Source of the DNA: Xylanibacter oryzae DSM 17970
GTDB lineage: Bacteria > Bacteroidota > Bacteroidia > Bacteroidales > Bacteroidaceae
DNA length: 64,000 nt
Assembly (NCBI RefSeq): GCF_000585355.1
Contig: NZ_KK073873.1
Location: 2,089,703 to 2,153,702 of the forward strand
Direction of reading: 5' to 3'
The notes beneath the pieces are model-generated. The model had not been told where the DNA came from. It worked only from the letters and a program-made list of their open reading frames with translations, and searched no databases. Made by a program: the position numbers and the translations under genes. The first letter of the stretch is position 1, and each line of letters begins with the position of its first letter. Shown here piece after piece: positions 1-9,400 of the stretch.

Positions 1-65
1 ATAAACATACCTACAGCCAACAATATAAAGTTGACTTTGTCGAAAGCGAAATTTTTCTTATTCAT
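1..65 (-). CDS. DUF3098 family membrane protein (5' part only)
   Basis: Only the first 21 codons are in the window; the rest lies beyond the left edge. The start MNKKNFAFDKVNFILLAVGM resembles the opening of DUF3098 proteins, small bacteroidetal membrane proteins of unknown function: a charged stretch followed by the start of a hydrophobic segment. It follows ftsX by 26 bases on the same strand, the usual neighbour for this family, so the two probably share a transcript. The assignment rests on this short stretch and on gene order. Confidence 0.7.
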   Translation of the reverse strand, partial: MNKKNFAFDKVNFILLAVGMF

Positions 66-91
66 TATTTTATTTATTTCTTAATTTACAT

Positions 92-970
92 TTATATTTT
101 GTAAAGTTCTCCAGCTTTCATTTTCAGAAATTTATTAACTGAAAGATATGTGCAAAACATAGATATGACTATACCGAAGAAGACTACCGAAAGTCCAGTT
201 ATAGTCATTACTTGCCATGTAACAACATTGATTATACCCGGTTCGTAATCATACAAGAAGAACACTCCACATGCAAGAACAATATCAGCAGCAAATGCGG
301 CAATTACACCTATTGTTATTGACTGATTAAGGAATGGTGCCCTTATAAATTTCCATGAGGCACCAACGAGCTTCATTGTTCTTATAGAGAAACGATGAGC
401 ATATACACCCAATCTCACAGTATTGCTGATAAGCGAGAATGAGACAAACGCAAGCAAAACAGCCAGCACCAATAATACAACACTTATTTTTTGGAGGTTA
501 TTATTTACGCTATCCATCAGCCCTTCCTGATAATTAACATCTGTAACCTTTGGTATTCTCTTCAGTTCGGCCGATATCCATTTCAGAGAATCGCGGTTTG
601 CATACTCCGATTTCATATGCAATTCAAGCGTAGCTACAAAAGGGTTAGCGCCAATAAACTCTGATGGATCTGTACCCATAGCCTTTGTTTGTTCTTTTAG
701 AGCATCATCCTTACTAATATAATCAATGTGACTGCAAATATGGCGATGGTATAAATCACGGCAAAGCATGTGCCCTTCATTTACAGACATATCATCCCCT
801 AACATTACAGTTACTGTAAGGTTTTCCTTAACATAATTGGAAAGATTATGCGTTGTTAATACAGAAAAGACAACAAGCCCTAATAGAATCAGCACTAAAG
901 TAGTGCTTATACATAAAGTTAGTACCTGCATACCGTGACGATTGCGGGTTTTATTTCGTTTTTTTGTCAT
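92..970 (-). CDS. ftsX: FtsX-like cell division ABC transporter permease
   Basis: FtsX is the membrane partner of the ATPase FtsE and controls peptidoglycan hydrolases at the septum. The 292-residue protein has the family layout: a basic N-terminus, one membrane helix (about residues 14-36), an extracytoplasmic domain of about 125 residues, then three helices (about 163-187, 215-240, 255-280). An upstream TTG would lengthen the frame, but the -7 promoter box at 1001-1009 lies just downstream of it, so the ATG at 970 is chosen. ftsE is not next to it here. The DUF3098 gene follows. Confidence 0.88.
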   Translation of the reverse strand: MTKKRNKTRNRHGMQVLTLCISTTLVLILLGLVVFSVLTTHNLSNYVKENLTVTVMLGDDMSVNEGHMLCRDLYHRHICSHIDYISKDDALKEQTKAMGTDPSEFIGANPFVATLELHMKSEYANRDSLKWISAELKRIPKVTDVNYQEGLMDSVNNNLQKISVVLLVLAVLLAFVSFSLISNTVRLGVYAHRFSIRTMKLVGASWKFIRAPFLNQSITIGVIAAFAADIVLACGVFFLYDYEPGIINVVTWQVMTITGLSVVFFGIVISMFCTYLSVNKFLKMKAGELYKI

Positions 971-1000
971 TACTCTAAGATATAGTATACCTAGTTTTGT

Positions 1001-1009
1001 GCAAAGTAA
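1001..1009 (-). promoter_or_regulatory. Promoter -7 box for ftsX
   Basis: The minus strand reads TTACTTTGC, matching the Bacteroidetes -7 consensus TAnnTTTG apart from the first pair. A TTG lies about 20 bases further upstream, near 1031. The box sits 31 bases before the ATG at 970 and decides the start codon. Confidence 0.6.
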
Positions 1010-1075
1010 CAAAAAAAACGGATAACGGCCAATATATTTAACTACTATTAACTGCCATAATATATATTTTTTTTA

Positions 1076-1083
1076 TACCTTTG
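1076..1083 (+). promoter_or_regulatory. Promoter -7 box for the radical SAM gene
   Basis: TACCTTTG, an exact match to TAnnTTTG, ends 18 bases before the ATG at 1102. It overlaps the upstream TTG at 1081, which rules out that longer start. Confidence 0.6.
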
Positions 1084-1101
1084 TTTTACAAAAAAAATAT
1101 C

Positions 1102-1881
1102 ATGTCTACAATTATATATCCATCACCAATATTCGGTCCTATACATAGTCGCCGTCTTGGTGTTTCTCTAGGTATAAATTTACTTCCTTCCGACGGAAAG
1201 AGTTGTACTTTTGATTGTATTTACTGCGAATGCGGTTTTAACAAAGATAATCGCCCTAAATTAAAATTGCCTACCCGTGAAGAGGTTGCCTTTGCTCTTG
1301 AAGAAAAACTTAAAGAAATGAAGAGGGATGGTCCTTCGCCTGACGTGCTGACTTTTGCCGGTAACGGAGAACCAACAAGTCACCCACATTTTCCAGAGAT
1401 TATAGACGATACTTTACGACTGCGGGATAAATATTTTCCACATGCCAAAGTATCAGTGCTCAGTAATAGTACTTTTATCCATCGGCATGCTGTACATGAG
1501 GCTCTTTTGCGTATAGACAACAACATTTTAAAATTGGATACTATAGATCCTGTGTACATTAATAAGGTAGACAGACCTGTAGGCGGAAATTATGATATAA
1601 ACAAGATTATAGACGGGCTTAAATCGTTCAACAGTCATGTTATAATCCAGACAATGTTTATGAAAGGTAATATTGACGGTGATGATGTTGATAACACCTC
1701 GGATAAATATGTCGGACCATGGTTAAACGCAATAAAGGAGATAAAACCATCAGAAGTAATGGTTTATACGATAGACCGTGAGACACCGGATAAAAACTTG
1801 AAAAAAGCTACCCATAAAGAGCTTGATGCTATACGCGACAAAGTTATTGCTGAAGGTATAGCATGTACAGCATCGTATTAA
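1102..1881 (+). CDS. Radical SAM family protein
   Basis: The 259-residue protein has the radical SAM cluster motif CTFDCIYCECG (C-x3-C-x2-C) near residues 35-45, which binds a 4Fe-4S cluster and S-adenosylmethionine. A glycine-rich stretch TFAGNGEPTSHP follows, typical of the SAM-binding strand. It is short, with no second cysteine-rich domain, so it is not an anaerobic sulfatase-maturating enzyme. It looks like the COG0731-type group of small radical SAM oxidoreductases, whose substrate in bacteria is not established. It stands alone between its own promoter and a hairpin terminator. Confidence 0.8.
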   Translation: MSTIIYPSPIFGPIHSRRLGVSLGINLLPSDGKSCTFDCIYCECGFNKDNRPKLKLPTREEVAFALEEKLKEMKRDGPSPDVLTFAGNGEPTSHPHFPEIIDDTLRLRDKYFPHAKVSVLSNSTFIHRHAVHEALLRIDNNILKLDTIDPVYINKVDRPVGGNYDINKIIDGLKSFNSHVIIQTMFMKGNIDGDDVDNTSDKYVGPWLNAIKEIKPSEVMVYTIDRETPDKNLKKATHKELDAIRDKVIAEGIACTASY

Positions 1882-1903
1882 ATAAAGACAAACATAAAAC
1901 AAT

Positions 1904-1940
1904 AGGGATTTCCCGCTTAAATAGTAGGAGAATCCCTTTT
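1904..1940 (+). terminator. Intrinsic terminator after the radical SAM gene
   Basis: AGGGATT (1904-1910) pairs with AATCCCT (1931-1937), with extra pairing inside the loop, and a run of T follows. It lies 23 bases after the stop codon. Confidence 0.65.
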
Positions 1941-1969
1941 GCCTTTTAGATAACATGTGTTACCTTTGC
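1938..1969 (+). promoter_or_regulatory. Strong promoter with no protein gene downstream
   Basis: TTTG at 1938-1941 and TACCTTTGC at 1961-1969 match both Bacteroidetes promoter elements at 19-base spacing. No convincing reading frame follows on this strand before the umuC gene, which comes in from the other side. Confidence 0.55.
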
Positions 1970-1974
1970 AATAT

Positions 1975-2100
1975 CAAATAATTACGCACTTTGGTATAAA
2001 AGATTCTATAGGATATACATCTGACAATAAGGTAACCCATAATAAAACATTCTCAATAGGTAATAGAGGTGGCTGCATAAAAATTTATGTAGCCACTATT
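1975..2100 (+). ncRNA. Candidate small RNA, about 125 nt
   Basis: A promoter at 1938-1969 and a strong hairpin at 2069-2096 bracket this stretch. In the hairpin GTGGCTGCATAAA pairs with TTTATGTAGCCAC, with one G-T pair, and a T-rich tail follows. The only frame here would start at a TTG inside the promoter and has no family resemblance. The RNA would run tail-to-tail against umuC, so it could also touch the end of that mRNA. The start at 1975 is a guess from the usual distance to the -7 box. The RNA class is unknown. Confidence 0.4.
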
Positions 2101-3395
2101 TATTTACTCTTTACTATAAATTTGTATGGTTCAGTATAGTTTGGCGACTTTAGAGCTCTTTTAACAGCATTGCTGAATTTTAGATTTTTGCCATCGTTAC
2201 TTTTCCCTTTATATTGTTGAGAACCCAAAACGACCATATCTTTTCCATTTTGACGATTAATATTATCTATCGTAGAAGTAAGCACGTGCATCTTACGATG
2301 ATTATCAGCATCATAATCTGCGAAGTCTGTCTGAACAGCACATTCATCGCATATATCAGTCACTATAACACCACCCCTCTTATACTTATATCCTTCTTTA
2401 TATATGTCGCAAAGGATCGAGAAGCAGGCTTTTACTATTGTCTGAGTTGCATTGCTAGCTGTATGTAGTGTTATACTCATGCCATTACCATATTGAGGAA
2501 GATCGTATCTCAAATGATTTGTATCAATAAAGACAGTAACCAAACCTGCGACAGAATGCTGTAGCCGGAGTTTTTCAGCACAACGAACTGCAAAATTGGA
2601 AATATGTGTACGGATATCATCGAAGTTTTCTATCATATTTGGAAAACTCCTGCTAGTGCATATGCTTTTTCGTTTAGAGTCAAGTGAATCTAAAGGTATG
2701 CAATCATAACCTTTCAGCTCAAACCATGTACGAACGCCTGTAATACTAAAATTTTTCAAAACCCAAGATTTTGACTTCAATGTAAAATCATAAGCCGTGT
2801 GTATTCCAAAATATTCCATTTTCACTGAGTTTTTACGACCTATGCCCCAAACATCGTCAATAGGAAAGACTTTTATAGCCTTCTCTCGTTTTTCATCTGT
2901 GTCTATATAACAACATTTATTATACCCAGGATACTTCTTTGCAAATTCACTTGCAATCTTAGCCAAAGTTTTCGTTTTAGCGATACCTATACTCACAGGC
3001 ATGCCAACACACTTAAGAATTTTAAGAGATAGATTCTCCCCCCACTCCTTAATATTAATATTTTCCATACCATTGAGATCTAAAAAGGCTTCATCTATAG
3101 AATATTGCATAACGATCGGCGCCTCTTCGCGTAGAATATTCATAATGCGATTTGACATATTACCATAAAGCTCATAATTGCTCGAAAAGGCGGTAACCTC
3201 TTTATCTCGATAGTGTTCCCTCATCTGATAATAAGGCATACCCATACGTATGCCAATATCCTTAGCCTCACGACTACGTGAAATAACACACCCGTCATTA
3301 TTACTTAAAACAACAACAGGATGTCCTTCCAAGTCGGGGCGGAACACACGTTCACAACTCACGAAGCAATTATCACAATCTACAAGTCCGTACAT
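2100..3395 (-). CDS. umuC: Y-family DNA polymerase, UmuC-like
   Basis: This is a translesion polymerase that copies past damaged bases during the SOS response. The 431-residue protein begins MYGLVDCDNCFVSCERVF, the palm motif with the first catalytic aspartate, and carries YSIDEAFLDL with the second catalytic Asp-Glu pair. A helix-hairpin-helix-like region (DVWGIGRKN) and the C-terminal UmuC-type domain follow. A longer frame upstream would read through the promoter, so the ATG at 3395 is chosen. The umuD-like gene is divergent, 53 bases away, and not in the common umuD-umuC order. Confidence 0.9.
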   Translation of the reverse strand: MYGLVDCDNCFVSCERVFRPDLEGHPVVVLSNNDGCVISRSREAKDIGIRMGMPYYQMREHYRDKEVTAFSSNYELYGNMSNRIMNILREEAPIVMQYSIDEAFLDLNGMENINIKEWGENLSLKILKCVGMPVSIGIAKTKTLAKIASEFAKKYPGYNKCCYIDTDEKREKAIKVFPIDDVWGIGRKNSVKMEYFGIHTAYDFTLKSKSWVLKNFSITGVRTWFELKGYDCIPLDSLDSKRKSICTSRSFPNMIENFDDIRTHISNFAVRCAEKLRLQHSVAGLVTVFIDTNHLRYDLPQYGNGMSITLHTASNATQTIVKACFSILCDIYKEGYKYKRGGVIVTDICDECAVQTDFADYDADNHRKMHVLTSTIDNINRQNGKDMVVLGSQQYKGKSNDGKNLKFSNAVKRALKSPNYTEPYKFIVKSK

Positions 3396-3412
3396 TTTTA
3401 CAAATAATCTTC

Positions 3413-3442
3413 GCAAATATAGCACATTTTCAGTAACTTTGC
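3413..3442. promoter_or_regulatory. Divergent promoters between umuC and umuD
   Basis: On the minus strand 3413-3421 reads TATATTTGC, the -7 box for umuC. On the plus strand 3434-3442 reads TAACTTTGC, the -7 box for umuD. The two boxes lie back to back within 30 bases, so a repressor bound here could control both genes. I see no clear SOS-box palindrome. Confidence 0.6.
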
Positions 3443-3448
3443 AACGAT

Positions 3449-3901
3449 ATGAATAAGAAGATATCTGAAATAGAAATATTCTCAGGCGATTTTTCCTCAT
3501 CTTTAAGGTTACCGCTTGCCGATGGAGGAGTGCACGCTGGATTTCCTAGTCCGGCCCAAGATTATATTGATAATTCTTTCGACTTCAACAAGAATATTAT
3601 TTCTAATCCGGCTGCCACATTTTATGCTGTAGTCAATGGCGACTCCATGACAGGAGCTGGAATAAGTGATAATGACATTTTGGTGATAGATCGTTCTCTT
3701 GATGCAATCCATAATGACATAATTGTAGCTTTTATAAACGGTGAATTTACAGTAAAGTATCTGGATCTGTCTGAGAAAAATAATGGGGTAATATGGTTGC
3801 GCCCTGCAAATGACAAATATGAACCAATAAAAATAACAGAAGACTGCAACTTTAAAGTATGGGGCGTTGTTTCGACAGTTATCAAGAGACTACGAAAATG
3901 A
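3449..3901 (+). CDS. umuD: UmuD/LexA-type S24 peptidase
   Basis: The 150-residue protein is the self-cleaving partner of UmuC. Damage-induced RecA filaments trigger the cleavage, and the product activates the polymerase. Visible features are an Ala-Gly cleavage site in GVHAGFP (residues 30/31), the catalytic serine in NGDSM (Ser66) and the catalytic lysine in FTVKYL (Lys103). There is no DNA-binding domain, so it is UmuD and not LexA. The start is fixed by the promoter 7 bases upstream. Confidence 0.9.
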   Translation: MNKKISEIEIFSGDFSSSLRLPLADGGVHAGFPSPAQDYIDNSFDFNKNIISNPAATFYAVVNGDSMTGAGISDNDILVIDRSLDAIHNDIIVAFINGEFTVKYLDLSEKNNGVIWLRPANDKYEPIKITEDCNFKVWGVVSTVIKRLRK

Positions 3902-4270
3902 CTTTTTACTTATTAATAATTCAATAGTCTATAGCTAAACTTCAAAAGTTATAATTAAAAAATAGGATACAATAATAAGACAAACACTTTTGTTTTTTTT
4001 ATGGTTTTCGACTTAAAGTATATAGCCAAGACTCATATATGGGTAAATAACAGCAGTACGATCTACGCCTGTATCACTCCTTCATGATTACACAATGCCA
4101 TACCTGGATTATTGCAAAGAACTGCAATTTAAAAGTCCAATGCCTGTATTAATCGAACTTTCCCATTTACAGAACTGTCAGATGTTTACCTTTGAGCTTG
4201 CCCCTCTAGTTAACATCTGACAGTAAAAATAAGAAAAAATTCTCTTCTTATTGATATATTAGTTTCAACA
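3902..4270. other. Intergenic gap with one hairpin
   Basis: This 369-base gene-free gap lies between umuD and the end of lpxA. Apart from the inverted repeat at 4174-4224 I see no reading frame, RNA gene or clear promoter. Confidence 0.5.
4174..4224. repeat. 13-base perfect inverted repeat
   Basis: ACTGTCAGATGTT (4174-4186) is matched by AACATCTGACAGT (4212-4224), with a 25-base loop. Pairing continues inward past one mismatch. No T-run follows on the plus strand. It could be a terminator for lpxA read from the other side, a protein site, or the ends of a tiny decayed element. Confidence 0.6.
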
Positions 4271-5050
4271 CTAAATTTTGCCTATTATACCTAATTTTGT
4301 ATCTTTTATAAAATCTACAATATTACGAATTTCTTTTCCATCAGGCACCTGTTCCTTTATCTGCATTATAGCATCAAAGACACTCGTCTGTCCATGGAAT
4401 ACAAGTCTATATGCATTCGCAATATGATCACGGACTTTCTCTTCTACACCATGATTGCCAAGTATTGTAGCATTTATTCCACCATAAGTTATTGGACTTC
4501 CACTAGCAACTATATAAGGAGGTATATCCTTGCTGAAACGACATCCACTCTGAACCATTGCAGCAATACCGACACGAGCGCCAGGATTTGCAATAACACC
4601 AGATGAAAAGATTACATTATCGTGAATATCACAATCTCCGGCTATCTTTGTACCATATCCAAATACACATGCGTTACCAATATTGGTATCGTGAGAGATA
4701 TGGACACCTTCCATAATAAAATTTCTATTTCCTATAACGGTCGATCCACCACTGAATGTTGCTCGATTGATAACAACATTCTCTCTTATTATATTACCAT
4801 TACCGATAATCAATTTTGAAGCATCGCCTTTATATTTGAAATCCTGCGGCTCTGCACCCAAGACTGTATTTTGATACACTTTATTATTTTTCCCCAAACG
4901 AGTGCCATTCATAACACTTACATAAGGATATATTACACAATCGTCTCCGATTTCTACATCACCCTCTACATAAGCGAAAGGATAAATAGTAACATTATTG
5001 CCTATTTTTGCTTTCGAATCTATTTCTGCTTTTGAACTTATATTACTCAT
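4271..5050 (-). CDS. lpxA: LpxA-like acyl-ACP:UDP-N-acetylglucosamine O-acyltransferase
   Basis: LpxA transfers a hydroxyacyl chain from acyl carrier protein to UDP-GlcNAc, the first step of lipid A synthesis, in the cytoplasm. The 259-residue protein consists of left-handed beta-helix hexapeptide repeats over about residues 1-190 and a C-terminal helical part. It keeps the family signatures QDFKYKGD and the catalytic region GVHISHD (His120, matching E. coli His125 by alignment from memory). The usual partners lpxD and lpxC/fabZ are not next to it; it follows the efflux genes by 16 bases. It could be a paralogue of the main lpxA with a different acyl or sugar substrate. Confidence 0.8.
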   Translation of the reverse strand: MSNISSKAEIDSKAKIGNNVTIYPFAYVEGDVEIGDDCVIYPYVSVMNGTRLGKNNKVYQNTVLGAEPQDFKYKGDASKLIIGNGNIIRENVVINRATFSGGSTVIGNRNFIMEGVHISHDTNIGNACVFGYGTKIAGDCDIHDNVIFSSGVIANPGARVGIAAMVQSGCRFSKDIPPYIVASGSPITYGGINATILGNHGVEEKVRDHIANAYRLVFHGQTSVFDAIMQIKEQVPDGKEIRNIVDFIKDTKLGIIGKI

Positions 5051-5066
5051 AATAACTCTTTTTATG

Positions 5067-6452
5067 TTAATCTCTTCCTCCACCTAATGCATAGTAGAGA
5101 TTTACTACTGCCTGCATCTTATAGAAGTCATCATTTACCTTAGAAAGTTCAGCATTAAGCAATGTCTGTTGAGCGCTGATTACTTCAAGATATGTGCTGC
5201 TACCCATCTTAAACAAATCTTGAGTATAAGCTACATTCTTTGTCATGCTCTCTATCTGTTTCTGTTCAAACTGTGCTTTTTCTGCCGAAGAATTATACAA
5301 TACCAGAGCATTGCTCACCTCACTTCCAGCAGAAAGTATTGCATTCTGCCATGTATTATAAGCTTGTTCTTGTTGTAACTTAGCGACCTTCAATCCTGCA
5401 ATCAACTGTCCGTGTTCGAAAATCGGTTGTACAAGACTACCAACAGCATTAAGCAGCATTTTACCGGGATTTACAATACCTCCACCAGTATTATTAGTAT
5501 AAGCGCCAGTTCCAGAAATTGTTATACTTGGATAAAATTTTGATCTAGCTGTCTCAACTCCATAGAAGCATTGAGCCAAACTCATTTCTGCATAATGCAC
5601 ATCCGGACGATTTGCAAGCATCTGTAGACCTACACCTGTACTAAAAGAAGAAGGTAAAGATTGTGATGCAAGACTTCCACGTAAGATAGTTTGCGCAGGT
5701 TCACCTAGAAGTAAAGACAAAGCATTTTCTGTCTCTCTGATTTGCCTCTTAAGTTCGGCAGTCTGAGCCTGTACTGAATAATAGTTAGATTCGGCACTTT
5801 GCACACTGGTTTCCTTAGTCCTACCCAACTCCTTCTGAAGTTTCATCATATCCCAAGTGTTCTTTGTAAGCCCAGACATATTATTGACAATCTCCATCTC
5901 ACGGTCAAGCATAAGTAGAGTATAATACATATTTGCTATATTAGATATCACCTTCGTCTTAACAACTAACTGATAATCCTTTGTAGCCAGAAGAGACATT
6001 TGTGCACTTCTCTTCACACTAAGAAGATTACCGAATAAGTCAACACTCCAACTAGCTGAAATTGGTAAAGAGTAAGTCTTTGCAGCTTTATTTCCATCCC
6101 ACGAAGAGATTGTCCCCTGAGGAGAAAATGTAAAAGAAGGAACAAAAGCTAATTTTGCTACCATCAATTCAGCTTCAACCATCTTAACATTCAGAGCGGC
6201 ATTAAGCATATTCGTATTATGCGCCAGCCCTCTTTCTATAAGGTCTTGCAACTGAGGATCTGTAAAGACACTACGCCATGCCAAATTTCCAAAATTAGAT
6301 GTATCTCTTGCAGCTAGAGTATCTACAACAGAAGCTGAATCACGATACAATCCCTTTGTATTTACATTAGGACGTTCATACTTGTTATAGATTCCACAGC
6401 TGCTCATTAGAACAGCTGTAGATATTATTGCAATTATATTTATTTTCTTCAT
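5067..6452 (-). CDS. TolC/OprM-type outer membrane efflux lipoprotein
   Basis: This is the outer-membrane channel of a tripartite RND pump. The 461-residue protein has a lipoprotein signal ending in LMSSC followed by Gly, then two repeats of the outer membrane efflux protein domain, rich in long helices. The motif ALSLLLGEP and the C-terminal alanine- and asparagine-rich helices (QQTLLNAELS) are typical of the NodT/OprM group. The ATG at 6452 is used; the codon before it is GTG. It is the third gene of the operon, 18 bases after the pump gene, and ends 16 bases before lpxA. Confidence 0.9.
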   Translation of the reverse strand: MKKINIIAIISTAVLMSSCGIYNKYERPNVNTKGLYRDSASVVDTLAARDTSNFGNLAWRSVFTDPQLQDLIERGLAHNTNMLNAALNVKMVEAELMVAKLAFVPSFTFSPQGTISSWDGNKAAKTYSLPISASWSVDLFGNLLSVKRSAQMSLLATKDYQLVVKTKVISNIANMYYTLLMLDREMEIVNNMSGLTKNTWDMMKLQKELGRTKETSVQSAESNYYSVQAQTAELKRQIRETENALSLLLGEPAQTILRGSLASQSLPSSFSTGVGLQMLANRPDVHYAEMSLAQCFYGVETARSKFYPSITISGTGAYTNNTGGGIVNPGKMLLNAVGSLVQPIFEHGQLIAGLKVAKLQQEQAYNTWQNAILSAGSEVSNALVLYNSSAEKAQFEQKQIESMTKNVAYTQDLFKMGSSTYLEVISAQQTLLNAELSKVNDDFYKMQAVVNLYYALGGGRD

Positions 6453-6470
6453 CACTTTATTCTATAAATT

Positions 6471-9400
6471 CTAATCATTCTTCTCGATATCTATCGGACT
6501 TGTATATTGAGCAAGTTCCGTATCCACTGAAGAAGTATTCTCATCTTCAAACTCAATAGGTTTAACCTTCTCTTGCAATGTCTCAAAGATATAGAACAGA
6601 GCAGGTACTATCATAATCTGACAAAGCATACCTATAAGCATACCGCCTATCGCTGCAGCTCCAAGAGTTTGATTTCCATTTACACCTACACCGGTAGGAA
6701 TCAACATTGGCGCCAAACCAATTATCATAGCCAATGACGTCATCAAAATAGGTCGCAGACGAGCACCAGCACCTAACACTGCAGACCACGATATAGCCAT
6801 ACCCGTACGGCGTCGTTCAAGGGCAAACTGAACAATAAGAATCGCATTCTTGGCAAGAAGTCCGATAAGCATTATCAGTGCGATCTGCATATATATATCA
6901 TTACTCTTACCAAATAAGTTCGTAAACAGGAATGCACCTGCTAGACCAAATGGAATTGATAAGATAACAGAAAGTGGAAGCAGATAACTTTCATATTGTG
7001 CACTCAAGATCAAATATACGAATGTGATACAAAGTACAAATATTATCGCCGTAGAATTACTTGATTCCTGCTCAGAACGGGTAAGACCTGAGAACTCATA
7101 AGTATATCCAGTAGGCAGATTTTCCTTTGCTACTTCAGAAATAGCTTTAATGGCATCACCACTAGAATATCCCTCACCTGGAGATGCATTCACATTTATT
7201 GATGTGAACAAGTTGAAACGGTCAATCTCCTGCGGTCCATAAACCTTTGTCATTTTTACATACTCATTGATAGGAGCCATTGTACCAGAACCTGTACGAA
7301 CATAAATATTATTAAGACTCTTTATATCTGTACGCATACTTGGGTCTGCCTGAATATATACACGGAAAAGTTTACCATAAGCATTGAAATTACTTGCATA
7401 TAATCCTCCGAAATATCCTTGCATTGTTGTAAGAACAGCACTTGGTTGTATTCCACTCTGCTTACATTTAGCGACATCAACATCCATAAGATATTGAGGA
7501 TAGTTTGAGTTATAAGATGTCATTGCTTTACTTATTTCAGGACGTTTGTTCAATTCTGCTAAGAACTTTTGTGTAACCTTAAAGAATTTATCTACATCTC
7601 CACCTGTACGGTCTTGCATTGAGAAAGTCAGACCATTGGTAGCAGAGAATCCTTGTACCATAGGAGGCTGAAAGGCTAAAATTTGAGCGCCTTTAATAGC
7701 TGCAGTCTGCTTATAAATCATTCCAAGTACCATACCTGAACCTTCATTATGAATATTCAAATACTTTAAGAAGCCCTCTGACTTGCTACGTTCCTCAAAT
7801 GATTTAAGTTTTATAACAAATGTACCTTGGTTAGATCCCTGACCAGCAATAAAGTTATAACCTGTGATACGCATACGTCCATTTATAGCAGGATTAGTTG
7901 CAAGCATTGAATCAACCTGATCCATAACAGCATTTGTCTTGTTCAAACTTGTGCCCGGAGGTGTAGAAACAGTACAAAATATAGTACCTGTATCCTCATC
8001 AGGGACAAGACCAGATTTAGTATTCATAGCCGTAACGCCAAGTATTGCGATACCAATGATCACTGCTATACCTGCTATAACAGGATGCTCTATAATATGT
8101 CTGACACCTACTTTATATTTATCTTGAACTTTTGTATACGAGGCATTAAACCCTGCATGGAAACGGTCTACAACACTCATTTTACGTTCAGAGCCATCCT
8201 CATTTTTCGGTTTAAGAAGAATTGCACAAAGCGCTGGAGACAATGTTAGTGCGTTTAAAGCGGAAATAACAATTGCTATAGCCATCGTGATACCAAATTC
8301 CTTATAGAAAGTACCAGAAGTTCCTCCTATAAATGAAACTGGGATGAATACAGATGCCATAACCAATGTAATTGAAATAATAGCACCAGAAATCTCATTC
8401 ATAGCATCGATTGATGCCATACGAGCAGACTTATATCCCAAGTCCAACTTGGCATGGACCGCCTCGACGACCACTATCGCATCGTCGACCACTATCGCTA
8501 TGGCAAGCACTAACGCAGACAACGTCAACAAGTTTAGAGAGAAGCCAAATACATACAAGAAGAAGAACGTTCCTATTAATGAGACAGGTACCGCAACAAG
8601 AGGTATAAGCGTAGACCTGAAATCTTGTAAAAATATATAAACAACTATAAATACAAGAACGAATGCTTCAAACAAAGTTTTCACCAAATCGCCAATAGAT
8701 GCATAAATAAACTCTGTGACATCCTGCATATATTTGATAGACAAACCTGGAGGTAGCATCGCCTTCTGACCATCAAGAACTTTCTTAATATCTTTTGCTA
8801 TCTGAGTAGCATTCGAACCAGCAGTCTGTGTAACCATCATCATAGTAGTAGGATGACCATCAAGCGTCTGTATTACAGAATAAGAAAGAGCACCCATTTC
8901 TACACGAGCAACATCCTTGACGCGTAATGTCTGACCTGTAGCATCGCTACTGATTATCATATTACCAAATTCTTCTGGAGTTTTCAGACGTCCTTTATAA
9001 CGTATCGTATATTCATACTGATTGTTACTCTGTTCGCCAAACTTACCTGGAGCGGCCTCAACATTCTGACCTGCTAGAGCTGTAGATATATCAGAAGGAA
9101 TCAGATTATGCTGTTTCATTCTAGCAGGATCGAGCCATAGACGCATTGTATATGTTTTTGTACCAAACGACTGGCACTCACCAACTCCATTAACACGTTT
9201 AACAGCCGGTATTATATTTATATTTGCATAATTGGCTATAAATGTATCATCATATTTATTGTTAGGGCTTGTCAATGCAAAAAGCAACACGGTAGATGTC
9301 TGTCGTTTTGTTACAGAAACACCAGCTTGCGTTACTTCAGAAGGAAGCAATGCACTTGCCTGAGACACACGGTTTTGAACATTAACCTGTGCCATATCTG

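Noticed and set aside
1102..1881. Anaerobic sulfatase maturase for the sulfatase at 27550
   Set aside because: The protein is only 259 residues and lacks the C-terminal cysteine clusters of that family.
1957..2139. A 60-codon protein gene after the radical SAM gene
   Set aside because: It would begin with TTG inside the -7 box of the promoter and runs through the hairpin into umuC. A small RNA explains the promoter and terminator better.
3434..3448. umuD as LexA
   Set aside because: The protein starts directly with the cleavage region and has no N-terminal DNA-binding domain.
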